A DNA stretch of 36,409 bases. Origin: Reticulitermes lucifugus. Lineage: Eukaryota > Arthropoda > Insecta > Blattodea > Rhinotermitidae. Positions 21,283-32,445 of the stretch are shown here, in pieces; the stretch's first letter is position 1; each line of letters opens with the position of its first letter. The stretch covers positions 67,015 through 103,423 of the forward strand of contig JAKCWW010000278.1 of the NCBI GenBank assembly GCA_026260175.1. The letters run 5' to 3'. The notes below the pieces were generated by a model that worked only from the letters and a program-made list of their open reading frames with translations, made no database searches and had not been told where the DNA came from. Made by a program: the position numbers and the translations under genes.

Positions 21283-22468
21283 GATGACTCAACCGCAGAG
21301 AGCTAAGTGTGTGCTCTGGAACCACTAATCTAAATAATGGTTGCAGTTCAACGGAAGTTTCGAATGGTATTTGGTAGGGAACCACCAAATACAATGTCCA
21401 TGTACAAGACGTATAAGTTGTTCAATAAAGGTGACTGAATTTGTAAACCCGTAAGTCCCGGTGAACGACCAGTCACTGAATTTAACAACGTGAATAAAGA
21501 TTGGGCGGCTTTTGTTGGCAGCCTAAAAAAATCGAAGAGTCAAGGTGCCCAACCTGTAACCATGCCACAAATGGCAGTGCACAAAATTCTGCGAATTCCT
21601 TTGACATTTCACCCGTTAAAGCCCTGCGTTTGCATGTGCAAACACACGTAAAAAACACAACTAGAAACTCAATTTTTATATTTAGGCAACAAGAAAATTT
21701 ACTGCAATTTTAAGACACGCTGCATTTTTAAGATATGCTACGTAATCTCGGTTTTATTTTCCACAAATTGCTGTTTATTTGATAATTTTATCCTTTTCTT
21801 TTGAAATAATACTGGCGGTTTTCATAATCCGTGAGCTAAAATTTAAATACCCACCCCGGTCGACTAAAGGTTAAAAGCTGCGGATAACACCAATTTTTAT
21901 AACGTGTAACTGCCCAACAGAAGCTTTCTTTTACACATTTGGCTTTCACATTCTCTAAAACTTTGAAGATTAACTTTTTACAGACAAAATTACTTTCAGT
22001 AACGAAACACTGTCCATCTCTGCGGAAATTTTAGCGGACATAACGGTAGAATTTGGCGGGAGCAAGAATCCGCATGCAGTTATTGAAAGCACGAGTGACA
22101 GTATCAAGTTAGTATATTTTATGCTGTGTCCACACGAAAAATATTTGGTCTCCATCTTATGCCGAATGTACTGTGACCGTCGTAGTTGGAGGAATTCCTC
22201 ATGCCGATATGGAACAAGTTCCTCATGATAAGATACTGCAGAAAGATAGAGCGCGCCTTCGTATTTGTACATTGTATTTCAGCCGAGACTTCTGGCGTGA
22301 AATGTTTACACGCAACTGGATTGGTAGAGGCGGTCTTGTCACTTGGCCACCTCCTTGCCTTTAATTTACATTACCTGATTGGCACATAAAGGATGCTTTT
22401 ACTTGCATCATTGCCCACCACTTTGCCAGAACTTGCGGAAGGATGCGAGCCATCATTGAACTTCTGTA
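21283..22468 (+). pseudogene. Mariner-type transposase, near full-length, inactivated
   Basis: Family blocks appear in order across about 1.2 kb. The N-terminal start is MTQPQRAKCVLW (21283). The paired-type helix-turn-helix reads RKFRMVFGREPPNTMSMYKT (about 21352) and is followed by a PVTMPQMAVHKILR block (about 21556). Past the middle come FSNE where FSDE is usual (about 21992), NPHAVIES (about 22067) and IFYAVSTRKIFG (about 22115). LEEFLMPIW is near 22185 and LQKD in place of QQDG near 22235. RNWIGRGGLVTWPP (22314-22355), HIKDAF (22382) and a C-terminal ARTCGRMRAIIELL end at a stop near 22468. Several frameshifts and stops separate the blocks. The first catalytic Asp is Asn and the SPDL region with the third acidic residue is lost. 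Terminal inverted repeats were not found. Confidence 0.8.
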
Positions 22469-22469
22469 G

Positions 22470-23170
22470 ACAGTTAAGTGTCGGCCACAGAAATTGATTA
22501 CATGACCTACTTGTGCCTACTACTTCTTGAGCAATATTACATTAAAGTCGTCTTAATTTCATTTGCTCACTCTGTATATCTTCCGAGATATTTCTTTCTT
22601 TGAACATTACGTTGACTTTTCAAGACAGTGTATTTTCACTGACGATAAAAGTGCTTAATTGAGATACGTCTAGAGTGCGTATTGTCTCATGAGGGAATTT
22701 CCGCGAATGATTACGGTTATTGAGAGGCCCTCGTCGTTGAATGGGGTATGGATTGTCATATTGCCGCCCCTTAGAAAATTTGGAGGATGCCACAGAAGAT
22801 ATGTAATGTATATTGATTACCTGCAGTGTATTGTGCCACTGCTTGCCCCCCTGAAACGAAAGTTCAGTACGCCAGACTCTACCGTTATTGAAATCAATAC
22901 AGCTAAAAGATTGAGGCTGCACAATCAGAAAGTGAAAATTATCTCCAAAATCTGATAATCATATCAATATGAAATCTGATAACCTTAAAATGAAGCTACT
23001 TTCAATTAATTCTTAGTTTATGTGTCCATACATTTGAAACTGGGCTGGCGTGTCGCAGTCTGAATGAATTCTTACTGCATTTCTCAGCATTATATTTTAT
23101 TAATGATATAACACCATGCAATTTGGCAGTTGTCCCACATTGTCCGTTTTGTATTAAGCTTAAGCGCTTC
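22470..23170. other. Unassigned sequence
   Basis: Frames at 22620-22955 on both strands show no recognisable motif. Confidence 0.5.
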
Positions 23171-23174
23171 CTTC

Positions 23175-23450
23175 TCTCAGGCCATTCTGTTCCTTCCTGC
23201 TTCTTTATTTAGTAAGGTAATTAATTTATTTTATTATTCTTTATTCAGAGAAGCACTATCGTATGTTTTTCAGCCATTCTGGGCCTTCCTTAGTAATAAC
23301 TAATTTCTGTTATTATTTGTTGGATCTCGTTATGAACAATTTTGTATGGCATTTATAACACATCTCTTCTTTAGCGCTTCTGTTCCTCCATGCTTCTTCA
23401 TCTTGCAAGACACTTAATCTCTTTTATTCTTCTTTATTTTCGATGCCCAA
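23175..23450. repeat. Degenerate tandem repeat, about 90-100-bp unit, three copies
   Basis: GCCATTCTGTTCCTTCC (about 23182), GCCATTCTGGGCCTTCC (about 23273) and GCTTCTGTTCCTCCATGC (about 23380) each precede AATT/TTTATT-rich text ending in TTATTATT or TTTATTTTC. Copies are very diverged. Confidence 0.45.
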
Positions 23451-23997
23451 TTGTAGATAAAGTTTCACAGTTCCTTTTTTTTTGTGATCTAATTCTCTAT
23501 GTAGCTATGATTCTAGCAGATATAATTCTGTTTAGTTACTTTATTTTCATGACAAATTTTAAATGAAGTATTACCACTTGTATTTCTCCAGTAATTATAT
23601 TTTAACTTGTTTCTTTACTTTGAAACAGAAGCACAAAATCAGGAGAATATTTGTGGTTAATCTCGACGTCGGATTTTACTGCCAACTTGACAGTTTTTAT
23701 TTTTTGTTAACAGTGCTGTCTGCTTCCTCCATGGCAACTCGAAAGATATAATCTGTCGCTCCATCACGCTGACGCATTTCCAGATATCGGTTTCCTGAAA
23801 TGTATTTCTCTTACCAGGAACACATCAGTTGTAACTCTTCTGTTTACACCACGCTCAGTTTCAAGCAGACTCTGAGGGCCAGATTATTTTGCAGAGTAAG
23901 ATGCAACTACAACATTACCTGGAGCAGTATGTACTATTTGTCGCCTCATTAAAGTAATATAGAGGTAAATTTTTCACTTATCTAATCACCATGCCAA

Positions 23998-24175
23998 TAA
24001 ACCGTATGGGTGAAGTGAGGTAAACCTCCACCAGTTCTTGACCTCGGAATTAGGTGGACGTGAATCATAAGCATTAAACCTTTGTTCCTTTATCCGCTGT
24101 AGTCGGATAAAAGGCTGGGTGCGCCTTATGCTGGGAATCGAGTCCCAGTCCTTCGATCGAAAACCAGTTTATTGT
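23998..24175 (-). mobile_element. SINE family D, diverged copy
   Basis: The plus strand shows CTCCACCAGTTCTTGACCTC and GGTGGACGTGA, matching the 3' part of family D (CTCCACTGATTCTTAACCTC). Farther right, GGGAATCGAGTCCCAG is the reverse complement of a B box and would be the head. The core between them is poorly preserved. Confidence 0.5.
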
Positions 24176-24240
24176 GTGACTTATCCTTGCCAGATTAAGA
24201 TAATTGACTAATCTCCTAATCTACTGAATCATGTCACTCG

Positions 24241-24548
24241 CCCGACAATCATTTTTTTTTTGTGGAGAAGGTTTCCGCAGCAGAAGCTACGGACGAACCG
24301 CAGCCTTAAGGCTTCTTGTGCAACACTGTGATGAAGATGAAAAGAAAGACGTTCAGATTTTTTCATTTTTCTAAGTAATGGAGCACTGGTGGAATGAAAT
24401 TGACAGGGGAAAACCGAATTACTCGGGGAAAAACCTGTCCCAGTGCCACTTTGTCCACCACACATCCCACATGGACTAACCCGGGATCGAACCCAGGCCT
24501 CCGCGGTGTGAGACCGGCGACTAACCGCCTCAGCCCCGATAATCATTT
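24241..24548 (-). mobile_element. SINE family B, nearly complete copy with TSD
   Basis: On the minus strand the head has GGCTGAGGCGGTTAGTCGCC and a B box GGTTCGATCCCGGG. The body is GTGGACAAAGTGGCACTGGG, CCCCGAGTAATTCGG and TTCATTCCACCAGTGCTCCA. The tail is CATCACAGTGTTGCACAAGA, CCGTAGCTTCTGCTGCGG, then an A-run. The duplications are CCCGACAATCATTT (24241-24254) and CCCGATAATCATTT (24535-24548). About 10 bases of the 5' end (GGCCGTGCCAT) are missing relative to the 9694 copy. Confidence 0.9.
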
Positions 24549-24575
24549 GATTGTTAGGTAAATATTTCACCAGGA

Positions 24576-24819
24576 ATTTTGCAGTACGTATGATTAACAC
24601 TAGGCACTGTTCCCTCCTGCACAATTTTGCAGTACGTCATCATTAATACTAGGCACTGTTCCCTCCTGCACAATTTTGCAGTACGTCATNNNNNNNNNNN
24701 NNNNNNNNNNNNNNNNNNNNNNNNTTGCAGTACGTCATCATTAATACTAGGCACTGTTCCCTCCTGCACAATTTTGCAGTACGTCATGATTAATACTAGG
24801 CACTGTTCCCTCCTGCACA
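24576..24819. repeat. Minisatellite, 49-bp unit, five copies, containing a gap
   Basis: The unit begins ATTTTGCAGTACGTCATSAT, then TAATACTAGGCACTGTTCCC, then TCCTGCACA. Copies start at 24576 (48 bp), 24624, 24673, 24722 and 24771. Ns at 24690-24724 span the third/fourth junction. The distance across the gap (98 bases) is exactly two units. Copies are nearly identical, so the array is young. Confidence 0.92.
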
Positions 24820-24839
24820 ATTAGAAACACATACGGAAC

Positions 24840-25510
24840 GGATGTATGTCTGGGCCTATGTATGTATGCACGTATTTATGTACTGTATATATATATATAT
24901 GTATGTGTGTATGCACGTATTTATGTACTGTATGTATGTATGTATGTATGTATGTATGTGTGTATTTATGTACTGTATGTATGTGTGCACGTATTTATGT
25001 ACTGTATGTATGTATGTATGTATGTATGTATGTGTGTGTGTATTTATATACTGTATTTATGTATTCACGTATTTATGTACTGTATGTATGTATGCACATA
25101 TTTATGTACTGTATGTATGTATTTATGTACAGTATGTATTCATGTATGCACGTATTTCTGTACTGTATGTATGTATGTATGTATGTATGTATTATGGATG
25201 TATGTACGAGTATGCAGTATTTATTTACTCTATGTAGGTATGTATGTATGTGTATGTGTGCAAGCATGCATGTGTGCACGTGTGTACGTTTGTCTGTACG
25301 TATATTTGTATGTATGTATGCATTTGTGTGTGTATGTATGTACGTATGTGTGTGTGTGTGTGTATTTATGTATGTGGACTGCATGTGGGCTGTATGTGTA
25401 TATGATTTGTGTTTGTATGCATGTCCGCGTTTATGTAAAGTACGTGTATATATGCTCCTATGTACCTCCATGTGAATATATTCATGCGTAGATACAAGTA
25501 CGTATGCGCG
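24840..25510. repeat. TGTA/TATG satellite with higher-order unit
   Basis: About 670 bases are TATG/TGTG tetranucleotides. Within the first 330 bases the phrase GCACGTATTTATGTACTGTA recurs with variable TATG runs between. The long Cys/Tyr/Met/Val and Thr/His/Ile frames on both strands are artefacts of this array. Confidence 0.93.
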
Positions 25511-26560
25511 CATGCATCGGCCCACCCACCCACTTTTGACATGACTCCTCTGCACGTGGGCACAGCAGGGGCTTTATTCCCCGTAAAATATGGAAAGAAT
25601 TACGAAAATAAACAGGAACTGTATTAATTAAGAATTATTTGCAGAATGTAGGGATATTTATCTATGCATTATGCTCATATACGGTATACTCGTATATGTT
25701 TCTAAGAGTTGACAGATACAACCGTACCGTTACAGTTGTTTCCATTTCTGAACATGAAATCTACTTCCTAAATGAATGCTGTTAAAACTGTGATTTCAGC
25801 TTAAATGCTAAAATTTTTACATATTATCACAAAACTAAGAGCCGAATATGAATGTAGCGCCACTGCCATATTTTTATTTTGCTTCCCACAAAATTGGATG
25901 TAACGGAACTAGTGTTATGTTGAAATTTACCCTCCACAGGTGCGTCTTACCTGGCCACGCGGCGCTGGTTTCACAACTTGCGAGAGGTTCACACCCTTTG
26001 TATTGGTATTAAATATCATAATAAATGAGGAGTACACAGACAGGACCTTTTCCATTGTAATTACGTTTATTGTGTTCATAAAAAGCCAGCGATTATTCCC
26101 AAAGATTATAATGGAAAATACACACGTACTCATCCCACCACATTGTTTCAGAAAAATAACATTAAATCTTCTCGGACAACAGCACTTTTCTTATGTAACC
26201 CCTTTCTTGGAAACTCTGTTTTCATGATATTGTTTTGTCAGTTGTGCTGGCACTCATGAGGCTCTGAAGGCTTGTGTTATGAAACAGCGTCAGTGTTTTA
26301 GAAACGACAGCCAGCAGGGACCTTCCTATTTGCAGGTATCGTTAGCTAATCTACAATTACGCGGAAACCACCGTCCTTCAGGACACAAAGCAAGTGGGCG
26401 GGGGTTGAAGTACCCGCGTACAGGTACTGAAACATTACAAAATTAAATAGTGAGAGGGACTAAATGAGAACAAAGTAGATTCTGTGTGATGTTGGTAATT
26501 TGATCAGTCTCAAGACCAAAGCCGGAGAGAGCGTAAATTTTAGCTTACACCAAATTTGTA
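25511..26560. other. Unassigned sequence
   Basis: The frame at 25940-26227 (95 codons) has no recognisable domain. No repeat was found. Confidence 0.5.
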
Positions 26561-26659
26561 GTGCATGAGGGAAGTTGATAGCGAAATTACACGCATGGAA
26601 GAGGTGGAAAATTCATCCTGTGCAGAATTTCAGTCGGATATGTTAAAGAGAAGAGGCAT

Positions 26660-26812
26660 CTTGTGGCACTTAGAAGTAGATGGAATGACAGTACTGATAA
26701 GCTTAATAAAGAAATATGATACGAGGTTGTGGATTGGATTTATCTGGCTAAAGATAAGGACCAATGATGGGTTGTTGTGAGCAATGTAATGAGGATTTTG
26801 AATTTTTAGCAA
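26660..26812 (+). pseudogene. LINE reverse transcriptase C-terminal fragment
   Basis: In one plus-strand frame (about 26678-26805) the sequence reads RWNDSTDKLNKEI, stop, YEVVDWIYLAKDKDQ, stop, WVVVSNVMRILNF. This follows the conserved tail RRWEDNIKMDLKEIG.E.VDWI.LAQDRDRWRALV..VMNLRV. Two stops show it is inactive. Nothing of the upstream RT was recognised. Confidence 0.75.
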
Positions 26813-26859
26813 CGGAGTATCTGGGGACTTTATTCTTGTAGGATATGACGCTACGCCAA

Positions 26860-27414
26860 TGGGCCGATTCTTGAAGACGAAGGAACTACGTTCCCTCGAA
26901 GAGTCCGGATCCTATTACTCACTGAAGCAGCGTCTTATCCACGAAGAATAGAATCGTCACTGGAATGAACGTTTAGATTCCATAAAAACAAGGGGGAGGG
27001 TGTTTCTTGATTATCTAAACGGCTGTTTGCTTTCTTCTCATATTGTCGTTGCCCCTCTCGCTGGGCCGTAATAGAACATTTATTTAATAACTTCTCACAG
27101 GACCAGTTGGCGCCAAGAGATTAACAGTTTTATTTTTTGGTTTATTACGGTGACACGAAGAACGTATTTCCCTAGAGGATTACGAACGATGGTTCTGTAC
27201 TTAAAAACGTACAGATGGCTACATGCTTAGACGGAAATAACAATAAATTATAGTGAATTATTTATTCTGTATTAAAAGTATAGTTGTAAGAAAAATATTT
27301 GGCGATTTGCGAGTGCAGACGCAGCATTTTCCTGCATTTTCAGAGAACCACTTTGCACAGAAGGGATAACGTCTCTGCCATAATTTGTGTGGGATTTTAT
27401 GAACACGGTAGTGC
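26860..27414. other. Unassigned sequence
   Basis: No gene or repeat was recognised. Confidence 0.5.
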
Positions 27415-27801
27415 AGTTATTGTCTAAAAGTTTCCAACAATATGCATTAAACCTTTAATGATTTTAAAAGTTATTACAAAATTACTCTATATTCCGACAT
27501 GTTTCGGTGGCAGCCACCACCATCGTCAAGGAAAGTTGACCTTGTAAGCCTAACACCGCCGTTATAAAACACTGTTTATCTTGTTATGCATAACACTGTC
27601 TCGTTATGCATAACAACACAAACAGTGTTATGCATAACGAGACAGTGTTTTATGACGGCTGTGTTTGGCTTACAAGGTGAAATTTCGCTGATGATGGTGG
27701 TGGCTGCCACCGAAATATGTCGGAATATAGATTAATTTTATAATAACTTTTAACATCGTTAAAAGTATGATTCATATTGTGGAAATGTTTAGACAATAAC
27801 T
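27415..27801. mobile_element. Large foldback palindrome, about 387 bp
   Basis: The two halves are inverted copies from AGTTATTGTCTAAA (27415) to TTTAGACAATAACT (27801). Well-matched blocks are CTATATTCCGACATGTTTCG on the left against CGAAATATGTCGGAATATAG on the right, GGTGGCAGCCACCACCATC against GATGGTGGTGGCTGCCACC, and GACCTTGTAAGCC against GGCTTACAAGGTG. The centre holds three copies of the perfect 12-mer palindrome GTTATGCATAAC (27583, 27603, 27627). It has no coding capacity. It is likely a snapback transposon or two facing copies of a small element. Confidence 0.85.
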
Positions 27802-28820
27802 TAATATAAAATGCAAGGTATAAATAACAATGTTAAATTTGTGCATGCTGAACGGTATTGCAGTGTTTATCAGTTGAGTGTTCGCGAGTTTAGTGTAATC
27901 TATTCAGTGCTACATAAAGTCTTTTCGGTCTTTAGGCTTTTCAAATCTTAGTATGACTCTCATTACTGCTAGAAGAAGTATTGTTCTTGTAACAAGTTTT
28001 ACGTAAAGGGTTTTACGATTTAAATGTCTCTATTATTTGTAAATATTCCAAACTTAAATGTTAGTGCGAGTTGAGATAATTTTGGGGAGGGTGTCTGAGG
28101 AATTGGTAGCAACTGCTAAGGAGTCAGTGGTACCAGGAAGCTTGAGGAATACTGCGGCACTGGACTCCGTAAAAGGCAAGAAATATCTTGAGTAGCTTTT
28201 CTTAAGGGGGGCTCCGCTCCGCGAAGGTACGTATTTACGAAGGGCACACAGTTGGTCGAATTGCAATTAGTAGAGAGATTTGTCTACGTACCTTGGAGAG
28301 GAAGGGATGTCGGTAATTCCAGTGCTCGTGCTGGATACCTCTGTTGGTCGTTGATGGAATATATAATTTTCTCTTCTTTCTAGTTTGAAGTCTATAGTCT
28401 TAAAATTGTATCATATAATTTGACTGTTGGTTAAATGTATAACAAGTATTACATATCATTACTCCTGAGTAGGGAAACTAACATTGTGCTTCTAAAGGTG
28501 CACTAAGCAATCCTCTGGACTTTGTAACGTAACACACCAGTATGTATGGCACAAAATATTCACGATTAACACTATGCGGCCTTGTGGTGAGTGTGGCCCG
28601 ATTCGCAGCACAGGGGCAGTCACGTTCCAGTCAAGAACCCTTCAGATATTCTTCACCGACATCCAATAGCATTATCCACATTAGCGATCACGTTCAAGGC
28701 ACGATACGTTCACGAACAAATGCATTTAAATGCAGGCGAATAGTACTTATTCTGATCGTGAGTGGACCGTGAACGTGCTTATGATGAAAATCGGGCCTAA
28801 TTGTGATTAATTTTTGTTTT
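27802..28820. other. Unassigned sequence
   Basis: A 76-codon frame at 28542-28772 has balanced composition but no motif I recognise. No repeat was found. Confidence 0.45.
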
Positions 28821-28985
28821 GAAGGCCGTGTCATGGTTCAGGTTGTTAGTTGCTGGTTCGCTTTGGTCCGGGATTGATTCCAAACAAGGGACTAGGGTAG
28901 GCTTCTCTCCGGGAATTTCGATTTTCCCTACTATTACCATTGTACCAATTCTACATATTCATCATCTTCTTAATTCTACTCTTAT
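28820..28985 (+). mobile_element. SINE family B, decayed copy
   Basis: AGGCCGTGTCATGGTTCAGG matches the family start GGCCGTGCCATGGCTCAG. GGTCCGGGATTGATTCCA is a degraded B-box region. GGCTTCTCTCCGGGAATTTC and GATTTTCCCTACTATTACCA correspond to the body. The tail (ATTCATCATCTTCTTAATTC) differs from the other copies. Confidence 0.6.
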
Positions 28986-31030
28986 CAGAAGGACAAGTAG
29001 TCAAAACCTGGAACCTTAAAAAAATTAATGCTCTTTTGGATTTCTGAGAGCATGGGATAGAATGTACCTGAACGTTTTGATCTTAAAAAGGGCTGTAAAA
29101 TGTCACGGTGTAATCTTCAGTAATTTAAAATAGCAATAGCATTACAATTATGAAAATAAATTGATCTAACTTAGACATAAAATGAGGAATTTTTTTAATG
29201 TCAAATCAGGAGTCTCAAGTCTCTCACTAACGGGTAGAAGCTCTCTGCATTAACTTGACTGCGCCTCTCATTACGGGTTTCAAAGAATCGTGGAATGTTG
29301 GCACCCAATATTTTAGCCAAGAAGAAGTCAGGGCACATTTCACTGTCATGCTGCAAAACGGAATCAAACTGGAGGGTTTCAGTTGACCGGGTTTATTGTT
29401 ATACTGGCGGTGATTTTTGTTTCTGAAACTCATGAACTGTTAATCGAAATGCCTTCAGAAAAAAGAGGTTTTTTGCGCATTTGGGACTTTTAGCTCCCCG
29501 TTTCTTAAGAAGGCATAGCTTTTTAAAGTCCCTGCTTAGAAATATGTAATACAATTATTAAGCACGTCTAAGTTAAAATGATAATTTTGACGTTGATGCT
29601 GCAGTGAAACTAAAAGTCTTAGTTATAAACGTGGATTATACCGTTCGTTTCGTCTCTTGTGTATGCCCTAGTAAGTAGAACTTTGTCTTTCGACTTCCAG
29701 TAACACAGCCTGGAACCCAAAACTTCTTTCCTGCCGAGTTAGATCGCCTGTGCCCTGGAAGACCCCTCGCTTCCTTTTCCACGTATTGTCGAGTAAAATG
29801 AAGTACCTCTATCTGAAATTGCAATCTCTGTAAAGCTCCGGACAATCCAACATTTCTTATCAGCAGACAAATTAGGCTCCATTATATTATAATTCATTTT
29901 CAGAGTTCGTAATTCTTACTTAGGAGTGTTTTCATCTGTTAAATTAACTGGTTATAATTTGCATTATCGAAAAACGCCTTAGGACACACACAGTGTTAAG
30001 GAAAGGGAGGGAGTTTCAGGGCGAGGGGCACGGATGATGAGCCTTGGTGTGGGGAATACAAAGTTACAGAGGTTGAAGTTCGGTGGGTGTAAAGGACTGG
30101 TGAAAGAGGCAAATTCCATGCAAACCAAGTAGTCCCTGCTGCTGTACTATAGACATGATATCAACACTTTAAAATACTCGTAAATTATTGTTTCTCGCTT
30201 GCTGAATGAAGAGAGACTATTTTATTTACCCAGTAGGCAGGAGAAGGGGGGAAAACGTTTCTACCATCCTCGCTATTGATTTCTTGAAATCGCATTAATG
30301 GACAAGCACATTTTTCTCATTAATATGATACCGTCCTTGGTAGCAGGTCATAAACGGCTTTATGTGCTGACTGAAAACTTCAGAAATAATTAAATATAAC
30401 TTTAACGGGAAAAACGTTTTTAAGCATATTTGAGAAACTTTGTATGATAAATTTCCTTAACAACATTAAATTTCACAACGCTATCAGATGGTAGAACTGT
30501 GCATCAGAAAAAAAGAATCGTTTAAGTATAATACTGTAGAAATTAATTAAAGAAATATTTACTCACTATATTTAAGGAGGAATGGGAAAACGACCCCAAA
30601 ACATTTTGTATTGTAATGTTGCGCAGTTTCCAGTTTCCGCCACTCACACCCATTTTCACATTCGACCCTTTATGAGCTGTGCAGTTAAGGAATTGCTGAG
30701 TAAGAAACAGCCAGTCCTTAGAACAATGCCGCCGCTCTAAGTTACTTAGATATACTGTTGTGTCAGACACAGTCGGAAGACAAATGCAGGTTTGTCCATT
30801 TATGAACCTTTGGTAAAATCCATTTTCCGGAGCAAAGTACGAGTAGTTATAACTTGTAGGAAAATAACACCCACGGCTTGACCCACTTCCAATTTTAAGA
30901 TTATAGTTTATATGTATATATATTTAAGTACTCACAACGACTCTCGTTTTTAAACATTCGAGTTCTGTAAAAAATAATGCAAAAGAAATGACAAAATGCC
31001 GAGGCAGGAAACATAGACACAATTTTACTT
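28986..31030. other. Long unassigned stretch
   Basis: About 2 kb with no recognised gene. A purine-rich patch lies at 30000-30130. The minus-strand frames at 29227-29433, 29636-29845 and 30543-30770 have no motif. Confidence 0.5.
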
Positions 31031-31031
31031 G

Positions 31032-31275
31032 TCGCCGGGAGTGCTCTGTCGTTACAGCGGTTTGACTACGGGCTGGATAACGGCGGAATCACAGGTCGAT
31101 TCCTGGAAGGATAATGGGACTTTTCTCTTCTCCAGAACGCCCGATCGAATCTGTATTACACCCAGTCTCCTGTAAATGTGCATCAGGGGCTTTTCTCACG
31201 GAAGTAAATCGGCCGGGGCTTGAAACTGACCACTCACTTATATCTAGTGTCGAGGTTAAGAATGATCTCACTACA
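31032..31275 (+). mobile_element. SINE family D, plus-strand copy
   Basis: The head GCCGGGAGTGCTCTGTCGTT has GACTACGGGCTGGAT and a B box AGGTCGATTCCT (31093-31104). The body is GGGACTTTTCTCTTCTCCAG, AACGCCCGATCG and CCAGTCTCCTGTAAATGTGC. The core is AGTAAATCGGCCGGGGCTTG, AAACTGACCACTCAC, and TCTAGTGTCGAGGTTAAGAA closes it. The 3' terminus is not preserved and no duplication was found. Confidence 0.75.
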
Positions 31276-31350
31276 GCGTTCACAGTAGTCCGCCATTGTC
31301 CCAGTTCTCAGAAAGGTGATGTGTCTACATTACTCCAACCTATTTCTTGA

Positions 31351-32445
31351 AAGTCACATTAAATAATGATATCACATAAAATTTATGTGTAATATTTATA
31401 TATTTTTCCGTAAATAGGGACTATTATGCCTACAACAGCAGTCTCATACTTTCAAAAATATCCAACACCTAGAATATTTAAATATTTCCGAGGCTGAAAT
31501 AAGTAACTGATGTAGAGTGAAATTAAAAAAAAACACATTTTTCAAAGTTACTTTATTTAATCCTCTTCTTTGACTACATTTCATTTTACATCACTTAATG
31601 CATTTTATTGGAAACATGGTACAGTTCTTATTTACATATTACGAGTACATTCTTTGGGTTTCTGTCAGTGTGAATAACTTATATACATTTCTTTCTGATA
31701 TGCACCAAATCGGTATAGCCTTGTAGAAAACACTATTCATTTGTTCTTATTTGTTTCTCTCAGATTGTTATTACCGTCCGGGATCTTAACATCTTTGTTT
31801 ACTACACTTTACTTGTGGCCATACAACGACTAATTAACATCAGATTTACTCACGTCTGTGCCACCTGCTGTGCAAATGTTGGAACATGAGCATTCACAAT
31901 ACCTATACACAATTGGAGAAGTGCATTATGTAATTAGAATGTCATAAGTAGCTTGGAAACGATGGGTAATTTGTCCAACATAGCTTATAGCATTAGTAAT
32001 GTAGTGAAGTAGGTCACTGTGCTTTAAGCAATAGATTCTTATGCATTTAATTGTAAGTATAAAATAAATAGAGCTGCAATAAAGTACATTATATCATAAT
32101 CAACTTATTAGGAATAATTTTCATAAAAATAAGTTTTATTTTCAAAATACGCATACAGACTCTTTTTGGAATAGAAATTACCTACTTCGACGAAGGAATT
32201 ATCTTAAAGGCGATGATAAATGCAATAAATATTCTTTATGCCATAAAACGTATTATTCTGACCTTTATTCTCGCGGACCCTGTGTTGTAGCTCAATAACG
32301 AAGGCGAATCAGAACTTTAAAATTAATCTCGACATTCAGTAAATAGGAACTCTTTCCAGAAACACTCGCATAAAGACTAAAGAATTTAACCGAGTATACA
32401 GTCACTCTTTCAGATAGTCACATATAGTCTTACTAAACTAAACGG
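31351..32445. other. Unassigned AT-rich sequence
   Basis: No gene or repeat was recognised. Confidence 0.5.

Noticed and set aside
24842-25563. Open frames of 131-209 codons rich in Cys, Tyr, Val and Met, and a 160-codon Thr/His/Ile frame on the other strand
   Set aside because: All are products of the TGTA/TATG satellite.
30905-30930. TATA-like promoter in TATATGTATATATATTTAAG
   Set aside because: The whole window is AT-rich, and no transcript or open frame starts downstream.
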